Origin: Aphodosoma sp045126975
GTDB lineage: Bacteria > Bacteroidota > Bacteroidia > Bacteroidales > Paludibacteraceae
Reading direction: 5' to 3'
Length of the DNA: 64,000 bases
NCBI GenBank assembly: GCA_045126975.1
Contig: JBGVPL010000015.1
Location: 1 to 64,000 of the forward strand
Part shown: one piece after another, positions 40,814 to 47,763 of the stretch
Layout: each line of letters starts with the position of its first letter
Numbering within the stretch: the first letter of the stretch is position 1
Program-made: the position numbers and the translations under genes
The notes under the pieces: model-generated
What the model saw: only the letters and a program-made list of their open reading frames with translations
Databases searched by the model: none
Told to the model about the DNA's origin: nothing

Positions 40814-41626
40814 AAAACCAAATCTCTTATTATTACTCTACTAATCACTATGCCTATATTTGCGGCAGAAGATTATGAAAAAACAACCCAACATCGATGG
40901 GCACCCGCTTTTGGCGGAATAGAATTTACCGACCCTGTATTCGAAGGTTATAAATTCGAAGGTGTATCTTTTGGATTATCAGGCAGTCATACTGGCTACT
41001 ATAAAGGAACAAACCAAAAACTATCATGGGAAGTGTATGACAATTGGGCATATAACATCGCATCCAACAAGACTTTAGGCGAAACCAATATTGCCTATTG
41101 GACTGGAAATGTCGGATTTGGAACATACAACCACTGGCGAGCTGCCAAAAATTTCACTCTCAACTCAGGTCTTATAGTTGAATGTTTCGGTGGCATCAAA
41201 AGTCTAACTACAAACGATAAAGCTACCCTCGATTTCCAAACCCAACTACTCCTCTACTCTGATTTCAGATATGTGTGGTGGTGGCAACAATGGGGACTCG
41301 GAATTAGTTACAAATCTTACCTTAACGTATTGGGTATGATGATTGAACCTAATCATCCGCAAAAACTCTACGCACTACAAAAAGGTATAACAAACGATGA
41401 TGTCTATTTTACTTCGTTCCACAATCGTCAAGGCGTAAAAACCGACCTCGCAATCATATTTTTATTAGAAGATGTAACACTTCAAGCCTCTTTTATCTAC
41501 GATAGCCATTGGTGGCAATTAAGTAAACAACAAAAGTCATACACCCGAAAACTCACCTGCGAAATTGGTGTAAGTGTCAATCTAACACCTACCAAACGAA
41601 CGGATGTCAAAATGTTGTATTATTAA
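40811..41626 (+). CDS. DUF3316-like exported protein, paralogue 1
   Basis: This 271-residue protein has a signal peptide (MKTKSLIITLLITMPIFAAE). The mature part alternates aromatic and polar residues in many short strands (LSWEVYDNWAYN, FGTYNHWRAA, YVWWWQQWGLGISY), as in outer-membrane beta-barrel or barrel-associated proteins. It shares a clear common plan with the next gene, including YFTSFHNRQGVK near 200, which corresponds to HFTSFHNRQGIK. I associate this pattern with the DUF3316 family, of unknown function. It is the first gene of a tight three-gene operon. Confidence 0.6.
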   Translation: MKTKSLIITLLITMPIFAAEDYEKTTQHRWAPAFGGIEFTDPVFEGYKFEGVSFGLSGSHTGYYKGTNQKLSWEVYDNWAYNIASNKTLGETNIAYWTGNVGFGTYNHWRAAKNFTLNSGLIVECFGGIKSLTTNDKATLDFQTQLLLYSDFRYVWWWQQWGLGISYKSYLNVLGMMIEPNHPQKLYALQKGITNDDVYFTSFHNRQGVKTDLAIIFLLEDVTLQASFIYDSHWWQLSKQQKSYTRKLTCEIGVSVNLTPTKRTDVKMLYY

Positions 41627-41629
41627 ACT

Positions 41630-42427
41630 ATGAAGTTCAAACTACTAATTATAAGTCTAATTGTTTCTGTCCCACTTATTGCGGCAGAAACAATTTGTCG
41701 TTCTAACAACCGCTTTGCCATAAACATTGGCGAAATGGCAATAACCGACCACTATCTTAGCAATCAGGAATATAAAGGATTATCATTAGGGTTAAACTTC
41801 AATCATACGAATTACTATAACAATACAGACAACCGCATTTCATGGCAAGTATATGACCATTGGCGATATGGCCGATTGATGAATCCTTCATACACTGCTC
41901 TCACTCAATATCTTGGTGTAAATGCAGGCTTTGCATCTCACTATAATTGGCACCCCACAAAAGGTTTACGCTTAATGGCTGGTGGGGCAATTGATATCTA
42001 TGGTGCTCTGAAAACTCAATCACGCAATGTCAATAACCCCTATTCGAGTGACATTCAACTAAATTTATTAGCCTCTATTGGAGCTCAATATCAACTATCT
42101 TGGCGCAAATGGGCTTTATCATTTGATTATTTAGCTACAACTCCACTCTTAGGTGGAATGTTTGTTCCAGAAATAGGACAATCATACTACGAAATTTATC
42201 TAAATATGCCATCTTCATTAAACGATGTAGTACATTTCACATCATTCCACAATCGTCAAGGCATAAAAGGCAACCTATCTATCAATTTCATACTACCAAC
42301 CGTCACTCTATTCATCGCCATGAACCACAACCACCAATGGTGGCAAACCCATAATATGAGTTTCTATATCAAAGAATTATCAGGACAAATAGGTATCGCT
42401 CTTAATCTCGGTATAATAAAAAACTAA
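41630..42427 (+). CDS. DUF3316-like exported protein, paralogue 2
   Basis: This 265-residue paralogue of the preceding gene has a signal peptide (MKFKLLIISLIVSVPLIAAE) and the same order of strands (ISWQVYDHWRYG, HYNWHPTKGL, HFTSFHNRQGIKGN). It starts 3 nt after the upstream stop and is followed 4 nt later by an S41 peptidase. The pair probably arose by tandem duplication. An outer-membrane location is likely; the function is unknown. Confidence 0.6.
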   Translation: MKFKLLIISLIVSVPLIAAETICRSNNRFAINIGEMAITDHYLSNQEYKGLSLGLNFNHTNYYNNTDNRISWQVYDHWRYGRLMNPSYTALTQYLGVNAGFASHYNWHPTKGLRLMAGGAIDIYGALKTQSRNVNNPYSSDIQLNLLASIGAQYQLSWRKWALSFDYLATTPLLGGMFVPEIGQSYYEIYLNMPSSLNDVVHFTSFHNRQGIKGNLSINFILPTVTLFIAMNHNHQWWQTHNMSFYIKELSGQIGIALNLGIIKN

Positions 42428-42431
42428 AAAA

Positions 42432-43439
42432 ATGAAAAAAATAATACTCCTCACATTAACAATATTCACTCTTTTTAGTTGCAACAAAAACGAGACTATA
42501 AGAGAATACAATAGCGACCCTTATGACAATTTCGATGCCCTCTGGGAAATATTAGACGAACGCTATTGCTATTTCTCATACAAGAATATCGACTGGACAG
42601 CAGTATATAACGACTTCTCACCTCGCGTCAATCAAGTAAAAGATGTATTCCAACTATTTGATTTAATGGCAGAAATGATTGACATCCTACAAGACGGACA
42701 TGTCAATCTATATACACCATTCGATGTATCATCTTGTACCGGTTGGTTTGATTCTTATCCTGCGGACTATAATGCCAATTTTCTATCAAAACATTTTGAC
42801 TCAGAACTTCGTTCAGCAGGTGGATTTGCATATACTACTATCGAAAACAGCAAAATAGGCTATATCCGCTATAACAGTTTCTCTTCTGGTTTCACAGCCG
42901 CCAACCTTGCCTATATAAATGCTTATTTTCACGCACTAAATGATGTAAAAGGAATTATAATTGATGTACGCAACAATGGCGGTGGCTCTTTAGAGTATAG
43001 CGAACGATTAGCCTCTTGCTTCTTCAAAGAAAAAACAATAACAGGTTATATGCGCCACAAAATAGGCAAGTGCCACGACTGTTTCTCTGACCCAACCGAA
43101 GTAATAACCGACCCAACAAATGCCCCTATCGATTGGAGTGATAAAAAAGTCATCGTACTCTCAAATCGTCGTTGCTACTCTGCTACAAACGACTTCATCG
43201 TACGCATGAAACAAGCCCCAAATGTAACAATTATTGGAGGTATTACAGGCGGTGGTGGAGGAATACCTCTATCTCAAGAACTTCCTAACGGATGGATGAT
43301 ACGTTTCTCTGCCGTACCTATGTTCGATGCCGAAATGCAACATACCGAATTTGGCGTCGCTCCCGACATTGAGGCACATATATCTATAGAAGATACAGAC
43401 GATACTATCCTACTAACTGCTATTAACAAAATTATATAA
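42432..43439 (+). CDS. S41-family peptidase, lipoprotein
   Basis: This 335-residue protein has a lipoprotein signal (IFTLFSCNKN, Cys at 17), an N-terminal helical segment (YDNFDALWEILDERYCYF) as in tricorn/CTP-like S41 peptidases, and the S41 core (GIIIDVRNNGGGS near 176-188, then RRCYSATNDF with the nucleophilic Ser near 250). No PDZ domain is obvious. It is the last gene of the operon with the two DUF3316-like proteins, so it may process or control them in the periplasm; that link is inferred from spacing alone. Confidence 0.82.
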   Translation: MKKIILLTLTIFTLFSCNKNETIREYNSDPYDNFDALWEILDERYCYFSYKNIDWTAVYNDFSPRVNQVKDVFQLFDLMAEMIDILQDGHVNLYTPFDVSSCTGWFDSYPADYNANFLSKHFDSELRSAGGFAYTTIENSKIGYIRYNSFSSGFTAANLAYINAYFHALNDVKGIIIDVRNNGGGSLEYSERLASCFFKEKTITGYMRHKIGKCHDCFSDPTEVITDPTNAPIDWSDKKVIVLSNRRCYSATNDFIVRMKQAPNVTIIGGITGGGGGIPLSQELPNGWMIRFSAVPMFDAEMQHTEFGVAPDIEAHISIEDTDDTILLTAINKII

Positions 43440-43557
43440 AAAGACAGAAGAACATAATAACAAAATTTATTAAACTATATTTTATGTTCTTATGTTATCC
43501 TGTCTTCTAAAAAAAAATTCATGTTCTTTTGTCTTCATGTCTAAAAAATAAAAAACA

Positions 43558-44481
43558 ATGCAATTCACTACTCCCGTAAATATAAAACCAAACAAATCAA
43601 TTGACCATAATTCACGAATTGTGATGCTTGGTTCATGCTTTGCCGAAAACATCGGCAAAAAACTAATCGACTGTGGATTCAACGTCGTAATGAACCCAAT
43701 GGGCATACTCTACAACCCTATCTCAATACATAACGCATTACAACGAATCATCGAAGAACGTGAATTTACCGAAGACGAACTCTTCTACCACAACGGTTTA
43801 TGGGCTTCATTTATGCACCACGGCTCATTCTCGCATTCCGACAAAAGCGAGGCTCTCAAAATAATGAACGAACGCTTACTCGAAGCTCACCACCAACTAA
43901 AAAATGCCACACACCTAATCATCACCTTCGGCTCATCCGAAGTATATGAACACGACGGACAAGTAGTAGCCAACTGCCACAAACTCCCATCACGTCAATT
44001 CACCCACCGCCTCCTATCAACAAACGAAATAACCACTCCTTACTATTCCCTATTCCCTGCTCCCTATTCCCTACTCCCTATTTTCACCATTTCCCCAGTC
44101 CGTTACCTCGGCGAAGGAGCTCACCACGGACAAATCAATAAAGCCACTCTACTCCTCGCTACCGACCAAATCTGTCGCGAAACAGGAGCCGACTATTTCC
44201 CTTCATACGAAATAATGATGGACGAATTACGCGATTACCGCTACTATGCAACCGACATGATTCACCCTTCAGAAATGGCTATCGACTACATATTTGAACG
44301 ATTTACCACAACATATCTCACCGAAGAAGCTATTCGCACTGCAGAAGAGATAAAAAAGATAAAAAAATCCCTCTCCCATCGCCCCCTCCACCCCGACTCT
44401 GAAGAATACCAAAAATTCAAAAAAAAGTTATCACAACAAATTAATATGATAACAGAAAAATACCCCAATATAAAACTCTAA
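43558..44481 (+). CDS. GSCFA-domain protein with a heptamer-derived internal segment
   Basis: This 307-residue protein has the family signature MLGSCFAEN (22-30), then FNVVMNPMGILYNP, LIITFGSSEVY near 122 and ISPVRYLGEGAHHGQINKAT near 178. GSCFA proteins are SGNH-hydrolase-like, and their substrate is unknown. Between the RQFTHRLLS helix and TISPVRYL, residues about 162-175 (YYSLFPAPYSLLP) are encoded by tandem CCCTATT/CCCTACT/CCCTGCT heptamers (44041-44082). Homologues as I know them have a longer helix there, so the repeat seems to have replaced native sequence. The leader contains duplicated ATGTTCTT/GTCTTC phrases. Confidence 0.8.
   Translation: MQFTTPVNIKPNKSIDHNSRIVMLGSCFAENIGKKLIDCGFNVVMNPMGILYNPISIHNALQRIIEEREFTEDELFYHNGLWASFMHHGSFSHSDKSEALKIMNERLLEAHHQLKNATHLIITFGSSEVYEHDGQVVANCHKLPSRQFTHRLLSTNEITTPYYSLFPAPYSLLPIFTISPVRYLGEGAHHGQINKATLLLATDQICRETGADYFPSYEIMMDELRDYRYYATDMIHPSEMAIDYIFERFTTTYLTEEAIRTAEEIKKIKKSLSHRPLHPDSEEYQKFKKKLSQQINMITEKYPNIKL
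44041..44082 (+). repeat. Heptamer array inside the GSCFA gene
   Basis: Five exact-length 7-nt units (CCCTATT, CCCTGCT, CCCTATT, CCCTACT, CCCTATT at 44048-44082) and a partial upstream unit are read through in frame. The same CCCTACT type recurs in the kor leader (47577-47611), and in inverse orientation at 40728-40755. Confidence 0.88.
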
Positions 44482-44504
44482 ACAAACACTACTATTTCAT
44501 AAAA

Positions 44505-44535
44505 AAAACCTCACTCGGATACCGAATGAGGTTTT
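44505..44535. terminator. Terminator between the GSCFA gene and the kor operon
   Basis: AAAACCTCACTCGG pairs with CCGAATGAGGTTTT (one wobble) around ATA, with A-runs and T-runs on both sides. It suits both converging transcripts. Confidence 0.82.
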
Positions 44536-44554
44536 CTATTATCTAATCGTTAAA

Positions 44555-45097
44555 TTAGAGTTTTTCGATGATTTCACCACCTTTCAACATAGCTGCTTCG
44601 TTAGCAGGAAGGAGTTTGTGGTGACGTTCTGGCAATGATTTTTTCAAACCAAGCATAACTTTGTCGAGTTCTACAACTGGATCTACTTTCAAAAGGCCAC
44701 CAAGTACGAACATATTGAAAGTTTTAGCTTGACCAAGAGCTGCAGCTGTGTCAGTTGCAGGGATGCGATATACGTTGATATCTTTGCGTTCTGGAACACG
44801 TGTCATACCATTTGGGTCGAAAATCAAAATACCACCTGGTTTAACGCGAGATTCGAATTTGTCCATTGAAGGTTGGTTAAGAACGACAACGATGTCGTAT
44901 TTTTGCAACAATGGAGATGCGATTGGGTCATCCGAAAGGATAACAGTAACGTTGGCAGTACCACCACGTTGTTCTGGACCATAAGCAGGCATCCAAGTTA
45001 CCTCTTTACCTTGCATAAGACCTGCATAAGCAAGAATCTTACCCATAGAAAGAACACCTTGTCCACCAAATCCGGCTATGATAATTTCTTTTTTCAT
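44555..45097 (-). CDS. korC: 2-oxoacid:ferredoxin oxidoreductase, gamma subunit
   Basis: This 180-residue subunit has the typical N-terminal GFGGQGVLSMGKILA (8-22) and YGPEQRGGTANV (39-50) found in gamma subunits of pyruvate, 2-oxoglutarate and 2-ketoisovalerate:ferredoxin oxidoreductases. It is the last of four genes that together build the enzyme, which oxidatively decarboxylates a 2-oxoacid to the acyl-CoA and reduces ferredoxin. The substrate cannot be decided from this subunit. It is separated from the beta gene by a 158-nt spacer holding an inverted-repeat element. Confidence 0.88.
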   Translation of the reverse strand: MKKEIIIAGFGGQGVLSMGKILAYAGLMQGKEVTWMPAYGPEQRGGTANVTVILSDDPIASPLLQKYDIVVVLNQPSMDKFESRVKPGGILIFDPNGMTRVPERKDINVYRIPATDTAAALGQAKTFNMFVLGGLLKVDPVVELDKVMLGLKKSLPERHHKLLPANEAAMLKGGEIIEKL

Positions 45098-45116
45098 ATC
45101 TTAGAATCATAGTAGC

Positions 45117-45248
45117 GAGTAGCGAGTAACAAGACTTTATACTCAGCTTCGCTTCGTTAGTATTTAATGAAATCATAATAGAGCAAGCAACAATCTTTTA
45201 GTTTGTATCCGAATGGCTCTCGCTACTCGTTACTTGTTACTCGCTACT
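45117..45248 (-). repeat. MITE-like inverted-repeat element between korB and korC
   Basis: The ends are heptamer arrays (AGTAGCG units from 45111; CTCGCTA, CTCGTTA, CTTGTTA, CTCGCTA at 45219-45246). They form a 16-bp inverted repeat: AGTAGCGAGTAACAAG at 45118-45133 and CTTGTTACTCGCTACT at 45233-45248. In the mRNA this folds into a long hairpin between two operon genes. A related element lies at 46073-46178. Confidence 0.82.
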
Positions 45249-45255
45249 ATTAAAA

Positions 45256-46050
45256 TTAGAGATGATTAATTTCGTCGAAACGTTTTTTAGGAGTATCTTT
45301 CAAGTCACCGAGAGGATATTTAGCAAACATGTGCTCTTCCATCCAAGCATTTGATTGAACTGGAGTCATTTTCCAGTTTGTGTTACAGTGAGATACGAAT
45401 TCTACGATAGAAGTACCTTTACCGTCAATTGAGTTTTGGAATGCTTTGCGGATTGCTTTTTTAGCACGTACGATGCTAGCAGTTTTGTGAACTGATTGAC
45501 GTGTTACGTAGCAAGTACCATCGATTTCTTTCAAGAGGTCAGAAATACGCAATGGGAAACCATACATATCTGTGTTACGGCCGTAAGGACAAGTAGCTGT
45601 TTTCATACCTTCGAGAGTAGTTGGAGCCATTTGACCACCAGTCATACCGTAAATACCGTTGTTAACGAAGAAGATAACGATATTTTCGCCACGGTTGCAA
45701 GCGTGGATAGTTTCAGCAGTACCGATAGCAGCCAAGTCACCATCACCTTGATAAGTGAAAACAACTTTGTCTGGCATCAAACGTTTGATAGCTGTAGCGA
45801 GTGCAGGTGCACGACCGTGAGCAGCTTCTTGCATATCGATATCAAGATAGTTGTAAGCGAATACAGAGCAACCTACAGGAGCGATACCAATAGTTTTTTC
45901 TTGAATGCCCATTTCTTCGATTACTTCGGCAATAAGTTTGTGGATAACACCGTGTGAACAACCTGGACAATAGTGCATGATATTGTCGGTCAAGACTTTG
46001 GTTTTGCCGTAAACCAAATTTTCGGGTTTAATAATATCTTGTTTTGTCAT
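45256..46050 (-). CDS. korB: 2-oxoacid:ferredoxin oxidoreductase, beta (TPP-binding) subunit
   Basis: This 264-residue subunit binds thiamine diphosphate. CPGCSHG (28-34) is near the N-terminus, GCSVFAYNYL near 60, and the TPP motif YQGDGDLAAIGTAE (about 99-112) gives GDG, with Asn in FFVNNGIYGMTGGQ. It reduces ferredoxin through the alpha/beta complex and the separate ferredoxin-like subunit. It lies second from last in the leftward operon and has an element-filled spacer on both sides. Confidence 0.9.
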   Translation of the reverse strand: MTKQDIIKPENLVYGKTKVLTDNIMHYCPGCSHGVIHKLIAEVIEEMGIQEKTIGIAPVGCSVFAYNYLDIDMQEAAHGRAPALATAIKRLMPDKVVFTYQGDGDLAAIGTAETIHACNRGENIVIFFVNNGIYGMTGGQMAPTTLEGMKTATCPYGRNTDMYGFPLRISDLLKEIDGTCYVTRQSVHKTASIVRAKKAIRKAFQNSIDGKGTSIVEFVSHCNTNWKMTPVQSNAWMEEHMFAKYPLGDLKDTPKKRFDEINHL

Positions 46051-46072
46051 TTCTTTAGACTTTTAGATTTTC

Positions 46073-46178
46073 AGTAGCGAGTAGCGAGAATGTTTTAGCA
46101 CTCAGCTTCTCCCTATTAAATTAGTATCTTAGTTATGAGTAACGACAACGTATATATTTCTCGTTACTCGGTACTAAA
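46073..46178 (-). repeat. MITE-like inverted-repeat element between korA and korB
   Basis: AGTAGCGAGTAGCGAGA (46073-46089) and an imperfect inverse (TTTCTCGTTACTCGGTACT, around 46159-46177) bound a segment. The segment shares ACTCAGCTTC and TTAGTAT with the element in the korB-korC spacer, so the two are related copies. Confidence 0.7.
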
Positions 46179-46188
46179 TTACTCGTTA

Positions 46189-47265
46189 CTATTTAATAAT
46201 TTGTGTTTTAAGTGCTTCAAGAGCTTCTTCTGCTGAAGGGATGATACCACCTTGACGGCCATAGAAACCAACTGGTTTAGAACCGTTAACAGCCAAGCGA
46301 ACATCTTCAACCATTTGACCTGCACTCATTTCGATAGACATGAAGCCTTTTACTTTAGTTGCAAGTTCTTGGATTTTTTTAGTTGGGAATGGGAACAATG
46401 TGATTGGACGCAATACACCAACTTTGATACCTTCTGCGCGAGCGTATTCAACAGCTTGTTTACAGATACGAGCTGAAGAACCGAATGCTACGAATACATA
46501 TTCAGCATCGTCGAGCATATATTCTTCGAAACGAACTTCGTTTTCTTCGATTTCGCGATATTTAGCTTGGAGACGGTTGTTAGTTGCTTCCATTACTTCT
46601 GACTCAAGAGCCAAAGAAGTGATGATATTGTGAGGACGACCTACTTTACCAGTTGTAGCCCATGGACATTGTGCGATAACTTCTTCCATAGAACGACGTG
46701 GTTTGAATGGAGGCAATACAACTTTTTCCATCATTTGACCGATAACACCGTCAGACAACATCAAAACAGGGTTACGATATTTGAATGCCAATTCATAACC
46801 GAGGTCAACGAAATCAGCCATTTCTTGAACTGTAGAAGGAGCAAGTACAATCATGTGATAGTCGCCGTGACCACCACCTTTCACTGATTGGAAATAGTCA
46901 GCTTGTGAAGGTTGGATAGTACCAAGACCAGGACCGCCACGCATAACATTGAGAATCAAACAAGGAAGCTCAGCAGCAGCGATATAAGAGATACCCTCTT
47001 GTTTCAAAGAAACACCAGGAGATGACGATGAAGTCATAACTTTTTTACCACATGCAGCACCAGCATAAACCATGTTGATTGCAGACACTTCGCTCTCTGC
47101 TTGAAGAACCACCATACCAGTTTCTTCCCAAGGTTTGAGCTCTTGTAGGGTTTCCATAACCTCAGATTGAGGGGTAATAGGATAACCAAAATAGCCATCG
47201 CAACCGCTACGCACTGCAGCGTGAGCGAAAGCCTCATTACCTTTCATTAATTTAATTTCTTCCAT
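46189..47265 (-). CDS. korA: 2-oxoacid:ferredoxin oxidoreductase, alpha subunit
   Basis: This 358-residue subunit begins with GNEAFAHAAVRSGCDGYFGYPITPQSE, whose GYPITPQSE (about 22-30) is the pyrimidine-binding signature of the family. AESEVSAINMVYAGAA, SSSSPGVSLKQEGISY and VVLAPSTVQEM follow as usual. The substrate may be 2-oxoglutarate or branched 2-oxoacids (VorB-like); I cannot decide from sequence. The start lies 17 nt after the ferredoxin subunit stop. Codon use is of the highly expressed type. Confidence 0.9.
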   Translation of the reverse strand: MEEIKLMKGNEAFAHAAVRSGCDGYFGYPITPQSEVMETLQELKPWEETGMVVLQAESEVSAINMVYAGAACGKKVMTSSSSPGVSLKQEGISYIAAAELPCLILNVMRGGPGLGTIQPSQADYFQSVKGGGHGDYHMIVLAPSTVQEMADFVDLGYELAFKYRNPVLMLSDGVIGQMMEKVVLPPFKPRRSMEEVIAQCPWATTGKVGRPHNIITSLALESEVMEATNNRLQAKYREIEENEVRFEEYMLDDAEYVFVAFGSSARICKQAVEYARAEGIKVGVLRPITLFPFPTKKIQELATKVKGFMSIEMSAGQMVEDVRLAVNGSKPVGFYGRQGGIIPSAEEALEALKTQIIK

Positions 47266-47282
47266 AGCCTTTGGACAACTTT

Positions 47283-47504
47283 TTAGAGGGTTACTTTATA
47301 AACAGAGATACAAGCATCAGGACATACATATCCACAAGAACAACAGCCAACGCAGTCTTCAGTGACCATTTCAGCATAGTTGTAACCTTTGGCATTTACC
47401 TGAGAAGCTAATCCCAAAACTTTAGATGGGCATGCTGCTACGCACAATCCACATCCTTTGCAGCGTTCTGTATCCACAACTACTGCACCTTTGAATTTTG
47501 CCAT
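47283..47504 (-). CDS. korD: Ferredoxin-like delta subunit of the 2-oxoacid oxidoreductase
   Basis: This 73-residue protein has two [4Fe-4S] motifs (CKGCGLCVAACP near 15-26 and CVGCCSCGYVCP near 51-62). It carries electrons from the TPP subunits to free ferredoxin. It is the first gene of the four-gene operon. The leader between its promoter and start contains a heptamer array. Confidence 0.92.
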   Translation of the reverse strand: MAKFKGAVVVDTERCKGCGLCVAACPSKVLGLASQVNAKGYNYAEMVTEDCVGCCSCGYVCPDACISVYKVTL

Positions 47505-47544
47505 AGTATATAAATTTTTAGTGTAAAGAGTTAATTATCAAATT

Positions 47545-47611
47545 GAAAGTCGAAAGTCGAAAGTCAGAAGTCAAATCCCTACTCCCTACTCTCTACTCCA
47601 TGCTCCATATT
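47545..47611. repeat. Double heptamer array in the kor leader
   Basis: GAAAGTC is repeated three times, followed by a variant (47545-47572). Then CCCTACT (twice), CTCTACT, CCATGCT and CCATATT follow (47577-47611). Both arrays have strict 7-nt spacing. Confidence 0.88.
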
Positions 47612-47617
47612 TCAGTG

Positions 47618-47648
47618 CAAATTTACACCTTTTTTTTGAATAAACAAA
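47618..47648 (-). promoter_or_regulatory. Promoter of the kor operon
   Basis: On the minus strand TTTG (47648-47645), 19 nt and TAAATTTG (47625-47618) match the consensus. The predicted leader of about 105 nt is mostly heptamer array. Confidence 0.78.
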
Positions 47649-47708
47649 AGTATTTACAATTTTTTTTCAACTATTTTATTTTTTCCCAATTTAACCCTAA
47701 AAAACAAC

Positions 47709-47736
47709 AAAAAGCGAGATTTTAACCTCGCTTTTT
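47709..47736. terminator. Terminator of thrS
   Basis: AAAAAGCGAG (47709-47718) pairs with CTCGCTTTTT (47727-47736) around an 8-nt loop. On the minus strand the hairpin ends in a T-run. Confidence 0.82.
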
Positions 47737-47763
47737 GCATTTTAAATTTCTATTACTAATCTA

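Noticed and set aside
4950..47611. CRISPR array
   Set aside because: The repeats are 7-nt units without unique spacers of constant length, and no cas gene is present.
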